A stretch of DNA of 64,000 nt from Rosellinia necatrix (lineage: Eukaryota > Ascomycota > Sordariomycetes > Xylariales > Xylariaceae), in assembly GCA_021209875.1 (NCBI GenBank), contig JAGYVD010000006.1, forward strand, positions 1,612,001 through 1,676,000, written 5' to 3'. The notes under the pieces were generated by a model. The model was not told the DNA's origin. It made no database searches and saw only the letters and a list, made by a program, of their open reading frames with translations. The translations under genes and the position numbers were made by a program. Below, one piece after another: positions 10,459 to 21,719 of this stretch (position 1 is the first letter of the stretch; every line of letters starts with the position of its first letter).

Positions 10459-11928
10459 AATGAGCAGACAGCATGGCGACTAGATGAAGCATCAGTTTCC
10501 AACAGATCAGCCGATGGCATGCCCATGATGCCGAGAGAAGTAAATGGTTCGAGATACAGGTTACGATGAAAGATGCCCATGTTTAGATGTATTTCGGCGT
10601 TGTTTCACACTGATTGGGACTGGGAATAGCCTCCTTGAGGATATAGGAACGAGCTGTAAAGCATATAGTCCATAATAATTCAAATCCCACAAACCTGTCA
10701 AATCGATATCTTTCGCGTGAACTTTCTATATTTACAGCGTCTACAAATTACTGCGTGGCGGTACGATGTAGATAGTACACTACATATGCACTACATATGC
10801 CTTGGTTCGTAGGGCTCCAACACAAGGCATAATTATATGCCTTTGAATGATCCCGCTGAGCCTGTACCAGAACACCAAAGCATCAGTCTTAGTTATTCCC
10901 AGGTGATGCTAATAGATCCTATTTAGGCGCCTACGCTGGAGTCGCCATCTTCCTCCCCCCTGTTTTGTGCACCATGCCATTCTAGCTATGAGCTATGTGT
11001 TGCAGAGCCACAGCGAAACCCTATGATAGCAGATCACATCCACGAATACTGTAATAGTTGACACTCGCCCAACACTACATGTATGGGATTGATTTCGAAC
11101 TTAAGACCAGGCATGTTTTTGCATACTTAGCAAGCGCGTCATCTAGCAACCATTGAAAAGGCGTCGAATCAATTGTCTACCTGTATTTATCGCTTCATTA
11201 AATGCGACCATCCGAAATATAGTGATTAAATCTCCAATTTTCAATCACTTCAATCGATCGCGGCCCTTGCTAGAGCCTCACACGCGCCGACACGATAATG
11301 CACTGAAGAAAGGCTGGCCATTCACTGAAAACATCCCGAGGTTAGGTACGCAGTTTCATGCTACCAAACGAGCATGTCACATCCCCATGACAAGGATTGG
11401 GTTTTCCAATGTCATGAGTCACCCAATGTTCCATCGGACTAGCAGAACGCGTAGAACCTGCGTCGAACAGCTCTCCAACGGGCATGGAAGCGCATCGTGG
11501 GTTCTTCTAGCATTCCCAACGGAACCATCCCTGTCTAGCCCGCCTGGCCTAGTTGGGTGGAATTGCCACCCCTATTTTTCCATCAATCACAGCACGCGCT
11601 CTGGAGCCTCTCGGAGTGATCATGGAACGTGACCCCACCGACTTATACCCCTCTGCAACCCCACGGAGGACGACGATACCGGGAAGAATGGGGGAATTAC
11701 AGCGTGGGATGCCGGATTCGATTACACCATTGGGGTTGGGCGACGGAGAGGATAGCCGGTGGATGAAAACGCGATCCTTTTTTCCTTCACTCATTGGCCT
11801 CTGTCCTCTTCGCATTCCTTATTTGGCCAGCATTCCCTCCCCGTGAAGCTCGGCACCTCTACTCCTCACCTCATTCTCTCCGAACCCTCTCCCAGGTAGA
11901 CCCGAGGCTAGGCCGAAGAACCATCGCA
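10459..11928. other. Intergenic; upstream region of L-galactonate dehydratase
   Basis: No gene is supported. The last 70 bases before 11929 are strongly C/T-rich, a common leader type of well-expressed fungal genes. The frames at 11153-11846 overlap on both strands without recognisable content. Confidence 0.5.
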
Positions 11929-13408
11929 ATGACTGAGATCACCATCACCGGCTGGCGGACTCGGGACGTCCGGTTCCCTACCTCTCTCGACAAGACCGGC
12001 TCGGACGCGATGAACGCCGCGGGGGACTACTCCTCAGCGTACTGCATCCTCGAGACCGACTCGGAGTTCACGGGTCATGGAATGGTATGCCTACTTTTCA
12101 TCTTCACCTTACCTCTCTCCCCCCCCCCCTTTTCTGAATTGAATACCTGCAGTGAAGTAAAAAGAACCCCGTGGGAATTAACTGAGCACATGTGTGCATT
12201 ATGATAATTAGACATTCACGATCGGGCGCGGCAATGATATCGTGTGCGCGGCCATCGACCACCTCGGGGACCGGCTCAAGGGCCGGACGCTGTCGTCGCT
12301 GGTGGCGGACTGGGGCCGGACGTGGCGGTACATGGTCAACGACTCGCAGCTGCGGTGGATCGGGCCGGAGAAGGGGGTGATCCACCTGGCGCTCGGGGCG
12401 GTGGTGAACGCGGTCTGGGACCTGTGGGCCAAGACGCTCGGCAAGCCGGTGTGGCGGATCGTGTGCGAGATGACGCCCGAGGAGCTCGTGCGGTGCATCG
12501 ACTTCCGGTACATCACGGACGCGCTGACGCCCGCGGAGGCCGTGGCGCTGCTGCGGGAGGGGGAGGCCGGGAAGGCGGCCCGGTTCGAGGAGGCGCTGCG
12601 CAGCCGCGCCGTGCCGGCGTACACGACGAGCGCCGGCTGGCTCGGGTACGGCGAGGACAAGATGAAGGCGCTGCTGGGCGAGACGCTGCGCCAGGGGTAC
12701 CGGCACTTCAAGCTCAAGGTCGGCGGCAGCGTGGCCGAGGACCGCCGGCGGCTGGCGATCGCGCGCGACGTCATCGGCTACGACCGCGGCAACATCCTCA
12801 TGGTCGACGCGAACCAGGTCTGGAGCGTGCCCGAGGCCATCGAGTACATGCGGCAGCTGGCGGACTTCCGGCCGTGGTTCATCGAGGAGCCGACGTCGCC
12901 GGACGACATCCTCGGCCACAAGGCGGTCCGCGACGCGCTGCGGCCCCTCGGCGTCGGCGTCGCCACGGGCGAGATGTGCCAGAACCGCGTCGTCTTCAAG
13001 CAGCTGCTCATGGCCGGCGCCATCGACGTCTGCCAGATCGACGCCTGCCGCCTCGGCGGCGTCAACGAGGTCCTCGCCGTCCTCCTCCTCGCCAAGAAGT
13101 ACGGCGTCCCCGTCGTCCCCCACTCCGGCGGCGTCGGCCTGCCCGAGTACACCCAGCACCTGAGCACCATCGACTACGTCGTCGTCAGCGGCAAGCTCTC
13201 CGTCCTCGAGTACGTCGACCACCTGCACGAGCACTTCCTCAACCCCTCCGCCGTCCAGGACGGCTACTACCGCACGCCCATGAGCCCCGGCTACAGCGTC
13301 GAGATGAAGCCGGAGAGCATGGACCGGTTTACGTATCCCGGCGAGGAGGGCGTGAGTTGGTGGAAGAGCGATGAGGCCAAGCCCATCTTGGAAGGCGAGA
13401 AGATCTAG
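11929..13408 (+). CDS. lgd1: L-galactonate dehydratase (enolase superfamily)
   Basis: The enzyme removes water from L-galactonate to give 2-keto-3-deoxy-L-galactonate, the second step of fungal D-galacturonate (pectin) catabolism; the Aspergillus name is gaaB. Exon 1 is 11929-12084 and exon 2 is 12212-13408; the intron is GTATGC...ATTAG, phase 0. The product is 450 residues, the length I recall for Trichoderma LGD1, and it resembles that protein closely along its whole length. Mandelate racemase-type active-site features are present. These are the KxK pair in HFKLKVGG, metal ligands in LMVDANQVW, WFIEEPT and VATGEMCQN, and the histidine in VVPHSGGVGL. Exon 2 is very GC-rich at third codon positions, suggesting strong codon bias. 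No other galacturonate-pathway gene lies in the window, so it is not clustered here. The related L-fuconate dehydratases are the main alternative, but fungal orthology favours LGD1. Confidence 0.93.
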
Positions 13409-15248
13409 GTCGGATTGCTGTAACACTAATAGAACGCTCCTGCTTTCCTTATTGCACGCACGGTCTTCGGTTTCCTAGCGTAGTCGGCTTGAATTCTCAT
13501 TACAACATAGCTACTGCCCCCATACAGCCTTCGCACGTCTCTCCCGCGGCGACATCATATCTGACTTAATAACTATCATTCGGGTAAATATCTGAGCGCT
13601 GGCTACTGGGGGCTGATGCTTGCCTGCTTCTAGTCATGCATCTGGGCGACCTATTCCTCTACGATTTCTTATTCTGACACCAAAATAGCAGCTTCCTAAA
13701 TGTGCTATACTGATCTTCACATGTCATTAGATCTCCTTATTTTTAGTTCTTATATTGATCAGTCGGGGTCTTAGGTTTGGCTGAGAGACAAAGTTGCACC
13801 ACCCCGGACGCAACTTTTGGACCTCAATTATGCCGGGAAGTGCAGACGGAGATGACCTGTGATGGAGTGCATCAATGTGTCCTTTCGTTCATGTGCGACG
13901 AATAAAGTTCTTGTTTTGCCCAATGAAACCGCATCGGCAACGAACTACGGAGGCCGCCTTTACTGATAACGAGTAATCCCACGGCGCCCATCGATGCTTA
14001 GGGTGATAAAGGCCCCCGATGTAACGAGGACAAGGCGATTGCTTAGTTTGGGGGGACACCATGGGGTTGAGTGATCTCTATGAACGGCAGTTACAAGGAT
14101 CCTAAGATGAACTGACCACACAAGTGTATAGATTAAATGCCTTGTTTCTTTTCTTTTCTTTTTGTGTGCTACCTTGAACCCTCGAGGCTTACATCCTTAC
14201 GAAATGTGGCGACTGTAGGAGTATGCTGACCTCCAGCAACCAATGATAAGCTGGGGGTCGCCGCCCATGTTCTGACCCCTCCGCAACCACGGGCGACGGG
14301 ACCGGGGAAAGGGTCAGCCTTGGTGTAGAGCCAGGAAGGTATAGCCACAAGACTATTCGGCGAGTAGGTAAGAGCGAAGCCACGAACCCGTCAGCAGACT
14401 ATGCAGGGTTGATAATGACACCAGCTCTATCTGGGGTTGGAGCAGATGCTTACACGCCAGAACCGCACCGAGGAAAGCGATAGTAGTCAGACGATAATAA
14501 AAAGGGCATCTCTACGCGCCATAGCGGACGACTTGGATCGCGATCCTCCGGCTTGACGGCAGCAGGCGGGCGCAGTTCTAGCCGAGCATCCGTGGGATGG
14601 AAACTTAAAATCCTATGCCCATGCGGGGTGCCAATGATAAAAAGCATGTCCCTGACCGAGAGGGTATAAATAAAGGTGACGGTCTGGGGTGACCCCCCGG
14701 GATCTGAACCTTGAAGGCGGGCTAGAATCAGGGGCCAATTGTCTCCCGAGGCTGAGGCTCGCGGACACCAGATCACGGCACGGTTAGTCTCGGTGGGCGT
14801 AGATTGGGGTATGGAGTAATCTTTCTTCTTCAAATGGGCACGCAATGCTACATACAGATCGACGTCCGTGGTAAGGTGGAATTCGGATCTGGTATCCGGC
14901 TAATTTTAGATGTATGTAACTAGCATGCGAACCATACTGGTGGCATCTCCTCTCTCCGACATCTGCGTTGCATCGCATCGCCCCGTAAGCGGAGCTACGA
15001 AAGCACGCTTCGGTCTTCTGGTTCTTGGGGGCTGGGTGGTGGCGGATTATCTATGCTTTGCCGACGTCGCATCCAAACCGGGACCGGTATAGAGTAAGCG
15101 GCCATCCTGTGCGCCAAACAACAAAGATGACCGCATTTTGAGGTAGTAGATAGCCTTCAGGGGAGGTTTGCAACACAGTGGGACAAACTCGAGCAGTAGT
15201 ATTAACTTGTAGGATTATTCATTAGGTATCTAAGCAGTTTGCCGGTTT
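13409..15248. other. Intergenic, no gene supported
   Basis: This lies between lgd1 and the 15.2 kb gene, which end towards each other. A minus-strand open frame at 14845-14450 (131 codons) was examined, but it shows no domain and has an unlikely composition. The stretch should contain both 3' untranslated regions. Confidence 0.5.
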
Positions 15249-16418
15249 CTAGTCTCCGTAGTCACTCTCGCTCCGCTGCCCATCGCCTCCGGTCATCTCG
15301 TCATGTACCGAATGTAGCGCCTTTAGCCACGTATCAAACAATATCTTTAAGGAACTATTTTGGACGTTTGTCCCATGTGTCGTAAGGAGCTGGTCGCGTA
15401 GTTTGCTGTATGCTTCAATCATACACCATATTTGTAAAGCCGATGTATTGGCATTAGGCTGAACAGATGATCTGTTCATCGCCGTAGACAATTCTTTGGT
15501 CAGAAGATTCAAGCATGTCTGTAAATCTGGAGTCCGGGAGGAAACTGCCACCCTCCGTTCTAGCCTCGGTGATTCAGTTTCGTAGCTGGCCCAGGATGGA
15601 GTACTTGGCGTTGAGGAGAAATGGGCGTTTTTGAAGTCTACCGCGTCTTCCTCGACCAAGGTACCATCGTCGGATCGTGGTGACCCCCTCGCGAGTGGAG
15701 TTTCGGGAAGCTCTGCTACGGGCTCCAGGGGCGGAGGAACGAGGGAAGGATCTTGGGGAGTGAATGGTTCGCCATGTTTCCCCGGAGTGGTGGAGCGCTC
15801 GATGGTCGGCTCAGTTAGGAGAGAGGAGCGCGATTCTAGAAGCGCCCTGTAAGACTCGGCAATGCTCTCAATGCTGGGAACGTCCTGGGACGTCCCCTGT
15901 GTGCGTAATAATGGGTGCGTCTCCAGCTGTCCGATGTGCAACACAGGTGTCTTTGCGTATCGCCTCATCGTTTGAGGCTGTCCACCCTTGATGGAAGGGC
16001 TGGCTGATTTCTCCTGAGGCGCAATTGAGGGCCCATTGGCGACGGCGAGATGGGCAAACTCGGGCACGACGCTTGCGCGGCGATCCAAATTCTCGTTTTC
16101 GGACAGGCGCGATTGACGGCTGCCGCGGCAGAGATAGCCGCTCTTTCGAAAATCCTCGAGCCATTGCCCATCATCTGGCTGTGTGGGCGGTGGCAAAGTA
16201 GAGCGTTGCGGCGCACTCGGTTTGGCGCTGCTGAACAGGTGGAATGGGGACGAGGTCTTCTGCGGCTTGTACTCTGGATTCATCTTGATGTCGCTATAAT
16301 TGACCGAGTATGGCCGTTGCTGAGCGCCGACTTTTTGGAGTTTTCTCTTCAGCTTTTTGCCTTCGGGCTTTATCATGGACGGCGCCGCCGCCCAGAGCTG
16401 ACTTAAGTACCGATCCAT
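15249..16418 (-). CDS. Hypothetical protein, disordered with conserved-looking C-terminal helices
   Basis: A single-exon frame of 389 residues. I do not recognise the family. The N-terminus is basic (KPEGKKLKRKLQK, near residues 18-30) and could bind nucleic acid or act as a nuclear localisation signal. Residues about 60-290 are rich in Ser, Pro, Thr and Glu and look disordered. The C-terminal 100 residues look folded and helical (LQTCLNLLTKEL, LQIWCMIEAYSKLRDQL, LKILFDTWLKALHSVHDEM). The intact long frame, the ATG in a plausible context and the folded C-terminus argue for a real gene. No signal peptide or membrane segment is seen. Confidence 0.7.
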   Translation of the reverse strand: MDRYLSQLWAAAPSMIKPEGKKLKRKLQKVGAQQRPYSVNYSDIKMNPEYKPQKTSSPFHLFSSAKPSAPQRSTLPPPTQPDDGQWLEDFRKSGYLCRGSRQSRLSENENLDRRASVVPEFAHLAVANGPSIAPQEKSASPSIKGGQPQTMRRYAKTPVLHIGQLETHPLLRTQGTSQDVPSIESIAESYRALLESRSSLLTEPTIERSTTPGKHGEPFTPQDPSLVPPPLEPVAELPETPLARGSPRSDDGTLVEEDAVDFKNAHFSSTPSTPSWASYETESPRLERRVAVSSRTPDLQTCLNLLTKELSTAMNRSSVQPNANTSALQIWCMIEAYSKLRDQLLTTHGTNVQNSSLKILFDTWLKALHSVHDEMTGGDGQRSESDYGD

Positions 16419-18042
16419 TTTAGAGCCAGTCTAGAGACGACTTGTGTCTCGGAACATCCGGGCGCCCGGCGGTGTAAGGAAAAAGAGAGCGTGTGTGTTA
16501 GTATGGGTTGACTATTATATCATTACAAAGACTTGAGCAAACGGAGCGCGAGGGGCTCGAGGGAGGGTTCACCCCTCTACTTCTATATTATGTTTGGTCT
16601 GACCGCCGTCCTTCATCTCCCTTCACATCAAATTCTGCTGGGCCAGGCACCACCCTACACAACCCTACACCACCCTGCACCAAGTGACGTCTGGGACATG
16701 GTGGGACGCAACGTGGAGGAGACACTGTCGTGCATGTTGCATGTCGCATGCTGGTGGGCACAGTCAGCCCAATACGAAAACCGGATTTCTCGTCTGCGAG
16801 GCTTGAGGGCGCCGACTGGTGGGCTGGCTACATGCGGATGGTGTGCCCAACTATAACCCGTCATGCGCTTGTCATCGTATTGTCCCCTGCGATGCGCTGC
16901 AGAGCGAACTGGCGCCCGGCAGATCCCTGCAAGCAGCAGAGCCTGTGTCCAATCACCCCGGGGCCACTGTCGCAGCATGGCGGGACTAGCCCCCAAAGAC
17001 CTACAGCTCTATACCTCGAACAGCGCTCGATGGCACTTGGTGGCACTCGATGGCATTCAACGGCACTGGGTGGATTCCGGGCTGCATCGTGAGGTTTCTT
17101 CAGCAACCTGCACGCTGCAGGGAGGACGTGATGCAAATCTTAAATTAGTCGATGGGATAGCCTGATCTCCTCGAGAATTGACCGATTGAACCATGGAAGG
17201 CGACGAATGACGCCCGCGCGTTCTGGCCGGCACGCGAGCCAACAGGGCGCCCTAATAAGACGAGCGGTCTGGTTTGCTCTACGTGTAAGCTGCGGTGCGA
17301 GAGGCGCTGACTGGCATTGGCATTGGCATTGCCGTTCAGACGAACACACGTACCTCACCGGCCCTATGGCTAGCGTAAGGTATAGTGCGTGCATAAGTGC
17401 CTCTCACACAAACCCGCCACACATCAGTCCGGCACACATTCAACCCGTCCTTATTGATGGCTTCGTGGCCATCTCCCAGCCGTGGAAAGCCAACAGGCAT
17501 AAAAGAACAAAGTTGGCTATTAGGCCTCCAGTGCTACTTCATTTCCATCTTCTTCTCGCCGTCACCCATTGCATCTTCCAGGTAGGATTTCTTACTTGGT
17601 ATTCATGCGAGCGGCGGCCGGAGAACGGGGGGGGGGGTGGTATCTTGTTGTATTATTTCGGAGACCATGATGCAAATTTGGATGATGGATCTTATCTCAC
17701 GATAGTTACCCAGGTGGGTAGTTCCAACCAAACCATTCAGCTCGCCCCGCTGCAGCTGACCCCACTGGCGGGGTTCAAAGTGTGTGGGTGGTGGTGGGTG
17801 GCAGTGGGATAGAGTACCTAGGTAGGTAACTACGTACACAGTCTATATCGAGAGCATTGCGCACTATGTTGGATACATCCTGGAGCTTGATGCTCTGCTA
17901 CGACCTGGCCCGGCCAGTAAGACGCAGTACCACCAAACGCAGCCGGGTCAACCTTTCCTACCTAATCCACCACCAAATCTTGGAAGGTACAATACAGTGC
18001 TAGCTTATTGTTGGATGAGATGCTCATCCAGCTTACCACTCA
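16419..18042. other. Intergenic; divergent promoter region
   Basis: This separates the 15.2 kb gene (minus) from nse2 (plus). It contains several overlapping short frames judged non-coding, a G run near 17626-17636 and a TACCTAGGTAGGTA motif at about 17815-17828. Confidence 0.5.
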
Positions 18043-18048
18043 ACGCGT
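18043..18048. promoter_or_regulatory. ACGCGT (MCB-like) box 1 upstream of nse2
   Basis: A palindromic ACGCGT core 182 bases upstream of the nse2 ATG. It matches the MluI cell-cycle box bound by MBF-type (Mbp1/Swi6-like) factors of yeasts. Its function here is inference. Confidence 0.5.
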
Positions 18049-18066
18049 CTTCCCGACTTTGACTTG

Positions 18067-18072
18067 ACGCGT
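18067..18072. promoter_or_regulatory. ACGCGT (MCB-like) box 2 upstream of nse2
   Basis: A second exact ACGCGT, 24 bases after the first and 158 bases before the ATG. It lies in TTTGACTTGACGCGTTTT, an 18-base string that also occurs at 834-851. Confidence 0.5.
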
Positions 18073-18224
18073 TTTGTGATATCACACTTTTATACGCCGA
18101 CCCCACAGAACCTCGACAACCACGATGCGAACTGCTGCTCTTCGTAAGAACTAGTGTCCTTTAACAATTACGCCCCTGCGTTAATAGCCTTCCACTCGAT
18201 TACCGCATCCGATTCGGGCTGGCC

Positions 18225-19518
18225 ATGCCTCTCCTCTCCCGCGCTCAGCGCACCCGCGACCCTCCAACGGCATCCTCGCCAGCGCAGGCGCACCGACACA
18301 GACGTGCCGCCCGCTTACCAGACTACGAGCCCCCAGAGTTCCCCCTCGACAAATCGTTCCATCGGGCGCTAGCCGAACTCGCCAATGACGTGGAGACGCA
18401 GAAGTACGAAGAGCAACTGAAGCAGTCCGTCACGCTGCTGACCAATAGCGTGCGCGACATCAACGACCGCTACGTCAAGAGGAAGGATGAGCTGGCCAGT
18501 CTGAGAAGGAGGAACCAGAGCCAGAGCCTGGGCGAGGAGGAGGACGAAGCCACGGGGACGAAGAAACGCGAGCGCGCCGCGGAAGAAGCGGTCGTGCGCC
18601 TGCGCGATACCGTGCCCTCTCTCACGGCCGAGTGCGAGAGCGCCGTGCGCGATCTCATCGATCTACGTGTTGGGCTTGAGGATGGCCGTCAGGCGATCCG
18701 AGACACGGTGGAAAAGGCTGGCGCCGAGGCTGCAGCGGACGGCGAGCAGGAAGACGACGAAAACGCCGGCGAAGACTTCCGGATGGGAGATAGGAAGAGG
18801 CGGCGCGGCGTCCGCGGCCCCTTGCGGATCTTACAGGACGAGCAGGAGGAGGCGGCGGCCGACTACCGCACGAGATCTCTCGCGGAGCGCTATGCTGTCC
18901 ATAATGACTATATCGGCTTCAAACGTCTCTGGTGGGATGCTGTCCATAGTATAGACGGTAAACCCCTGCCAGATGCGTCAAAGTGGTTCACGGGCAATGA
19001 TGTCGCCGGTGAAGATGACGATGAAGACGAAGGGGAGGATTTAGTTATCGCAGAGGAGCACGTCAGCGTATTCTGCCCGTTATCCATGGTCACCATGACA
19101 GAGCCCTACACGAGCAGCGTCTGCAAGCATACTTTCAACAAGCCCGCCATTATGCAGTTCCTCCGTTCCCAACCGGGCCAAAAAGCCAAGTGTCCGCAAA
19201 CCGGTTGCAACAAGGTACGACCACCCTCTCTGTCCTTGCTTTGATCTCAGCCGTAGAAATTTCGTGTTGTGGAATGCTGACAGGCTCTGATAGGAATCCT
19301 CCATAACGGACTTTTACGACGACCAAGTCATGCTTCGCAAGATCCAGCGCTCGCAAGCCGATAAGGAAAGGAGGGATGAGGATCAATCAGACGTCGACGA
19401 AAGCGGCGACGCATCCATGCTTGAACCGCGAAGCGTAAAGGCCGAGCGTGCTAGGGAAAGAGGAAATCAATTACTCGCCAATCTAGGGCTTGGTCCTGAG
19501 GGGGACGACGACATATAA
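18225..19518 (+). CDS. nse2: SP-RING SUMO ligase Nse2/Mms21-like, Smc5/6 complex subunit
   Basis: Nse2 is the E3 SUMO ligase of the Smc5/6 complex and acts in the nucleus in DNA repair and chromosome stability. Exons are 18225-19214 and 19294-19518, joined by a phase-0 intron (GTACGA...GATAG). The protein has 404 residues. The N-terminal part is rich in charged helices (about residues 50-190) that could form the coiled coil docking on Smc5. The SP-RING lies near residues 285-345 with the ligand pattern CPLSM...SVCKHTFNK...KCPQTGCNK. The exon junction falls directly after CNK and continues as ESSITDFYDD, as expected for the zf-Nse family. A long acidic and polar linker (DDDEDEGED) precedes the RING, and the C-terminal tail is charged. 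Two ACGCGT boxes upstream suggest G1/S control. Confidence 0.87.
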
Positions 19519-20981
19519 GGATAAAAATCGAGGCGGCGGCGGCGACGGCGACGACAGCGACGGCGGTTTTGATAACACATTCGATGAATTGCTCCTAACG
19601 ATAGTTCGTTGCCCTATGGCTGTTGATAACCACGGTTTAGTCTAGAGTCTAGGCAAGTTTAAATCGATGAAAGTCTGCGTCTGCCACCCCACAATCTACT
19701 AGCTGTAATTTCTGTTTCCTGAGCGCCCGGGAGGCACACAACACTCTGGGTTTGTGTTTGTATGGCTTGATTGTATCACTTCTGCACGTTCGTCCCGCCG
19801 ACCGACAGTCTGCGCGCCCCGCATATCCCGTCAAACGCCTAGCTTGGCAGGGACGCCCGAGACAGGAACGAAGAGCCGGCATTGTCAGTTGCGCATATCC
19901 CGACCTATTGGCGGAATGCGAGGTCAGAGAGTTGCTGCACTACGGATAGTGGAGCTGGCACTACATATACCTATACGCCTCTCAAGAATGTCCCCTTCCG
20001 CTGCAGCTGGTTAAATACCTCTCCGGGTGTAATCCCGAACTCCATTCTGCATAGCCCTGGGACGGAATCTTCGGGACGTGTAGGATCATTTGGTATATGG
20101 CCATCGCGACATAAGTTGAGATTTGGAAGCCGACGCCTTGTCGTCTTTGAAGCAGTTATAACGTAGCTATTATCACATGTCCTATAACTAGGGTTCCATG
20201 ATATGTTTGGGTGTGTTTTGTGTAATTGTGTGTGAAATCAACACACTTAGCAAGAAACTGTTCGAGCCTGTTATCTCATCCCATTATCCGTAACTTGGAT
20301 GTGCTTGATACTTTTATATCGAAATGCTACATCAACCCGTAAAGAAGATACAGTCGCCGTCCAGTGTGTGCTGTCTGGGCTATGGCTATGCCAAGTTAGC
20401 AACTATGGCGGAACGGGATCAATCGCTAAATGGGATTGTTCTCTTTACGTCAGAGCACTGTGTCTCCTTCTTAACAAGGTAACAAGACCCTCGATCCCTA
20501 TGCGGCAGGTGGTTAGGGGCATTCCTTCGGCAGTGTACGTCCCCATAGGCATCGCTTAACCTCTAGAGTCTCGCGAACCGGCCACTCTAACTCAATTGTT
20601 CACGGCATGTATATTCATGAAGCCCGGCCCGGGCCGTCATATGGTGGCTCCATGCGTACTCAACCAAATTTCAAAAGTTATTAGTTTGGCGTCTTGTTGC
20701 ATGCCATGATGGGAGCGAGATTTACACGGCCTCAAAAAACCGGCTCGCGCCGGGTCTCGCTAACTAAGTAGGACCGGTTTTCGCATCCTCAGCTTGCATA
20801 GGAATCAAACATGGGCGCGCCCATTGGTCCCCCCAGAACCCTAGCAAGGGTGAATCCACGCAAAACTTTCAAGGCCGTGAATTTGCAAGGCAGTGAGTAT
20901 GTCTGTCTCGAGAGAAGAAACATAAATAACATAAAAAGGATTTTAACTCATGTCCTATGATTGACCCTTTCATTAAACTGT

Positions 20982-21026
<45 letters not shown>

Positions 21027-21074
21027 GTATGTATCCACACCGCCCCGGCACACGGCCGGCTTGCCCGCCCCAAT
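19519..21074. other. Intergenic, no gene seen
   Basis: This lies between the convergent nse2 and secreted-protein genes. It includes a CCCGGCCCGGG palindrome near 20626 and an AAACCGG/CCGGTTT inverted pair at about 20745-20785. The (AT)18 tract is listed separately. No coding capacity could be supported. Confidence 0.5.
20985..21020. repeat. (AT)18 microsatellite
   Basis: A perfect AT dinucleotide tract 55 bases beyond the stop codon of the secreted-protein gene, so probably in its 3' untranslated or flanking region. Confidence 0.95.
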
Positions 21075-21719
21075 CTACCCGCAAGCGCTCTTGCACTCCT
21101 GTAGCGTGGGCTGGAGGCGGAAGGGGGCGCTCTCGGGCAGCAGGCTGTAGTCGCAGCGGCCGCCGTCGACGCACTGGCCCTGGAGGTTCTTGCCGGTCCG
21201 GAAGGAGGTGCCGGCGGTCATGTACTTGTAGCCGCGGGTGGCGTAGATGCTGGCGTTGTAGGAGAGGGAGAAGGTGAGGCTGAGGTAGTAGTCGCCGGGG
21301 GCGGCGAGGTCGGTGTGCAGCTCGTTGAGGGTGACGTCCCAGCGGGCGTTGGAGTAGTCGTCGGGCAGGGCGTCGGAGACGCAGCTGTTGGTGCTGTGGC
21401 CGTACGGCGTCAGCGCGTCCGTCCGCCAGTGCAGCTCGCACACAGCCGCGCTCGTCCGGAACACCACGTAGCCCCCGCCCGACGCGTGCGGCGCCGGCAC
21501 CGCCGGGATCTGCCCCGGGTTCGAGATCGTCACCACCATGCTGCTCGCGTTCGTCCCGTACGGGCTCTCGTGCGGGTGCGACGTCGTCACCGAGCTGATC
21601 TCCCACCCCTTCAGCGGATACCACGGCGGTAGCGGCGGTACGGGTAGATCGTTCGCCAGCGCTAGGATCGCTTGCGATGAGGTGGCGATGAGCGCCGCGG
21701 TGAATGGGGCGAGTCTCAT
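21075..21719 (-). CDS. Small secreted cysteine-containing protein
   Basis: A single exon of 214 residues. The N-terminus MRLAPFTAALIATSSQAILALA is a clear signal peptide, with likely cleavage before NDLP. The mature part has six cysteines, enough for three disulfides. Two NAS sites (and others of the NxS/T type) could be N-glycosylated. Pro/Trp-rich PLPPWYPLKGW follows the signal. No enzyme motif is seen, and I do not recognise the family. The size, secretion signal and cysteine content fit the loose class of fungal secreted effector-like or cell-surface proteins, but that is inference. The ATG chosen begins the signal peptide; an in-frame upstream extension would bury the signal and is rejected. 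Confidence 0.75.
   Translation of the reverse strand: MRLAPFTAALIATSSQAILALANDLPVPPLPPWYPLKGWEISSVTTSHPHESPYGTNASSMVVTISNPGQIPAVPAPHASGGGYVVFRTSAAVCELHWRTDALTPYGHSTNSCVSDALPDDYSNARWDVTLNELHTDLAAPGDYYLSLTFSLSYNASIYATRGYKYMTAGTSFRTGKNLQGQCVDGGRCDYSLLPESAPFRLQPTLQECKSACG

Noticed and set aside
12104..13426. 440-codon open frame on the strand opposite lgd1
   Set aside because: Its product is an Arg/Asp/Val/His-rich low-complexity string. It is the shadow of the very GC-rich lgd1 exon in the complementary frame.
14450..14845. 131-codon minus-strand open frame
   Set aside because: No recognisable domain, overlapping frames on both strands and no convincing promoter or splice signals. A decayed element is possible but unsupported.
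17186..17812. 208-codon plus-strand open frame
   Set aside because: The composition is erratic, with a glycine run from a G homopolymer; it includes intergenic TAGGTA-type flanks and lacks domains.
20869..21632. 251-codon minus-strand frame overlapping the secreted protein
   Set aside because: Arg/Pro-rich shadow frame that runs through the AT microsatellite; the signal-peptide frame is clearly the real one.
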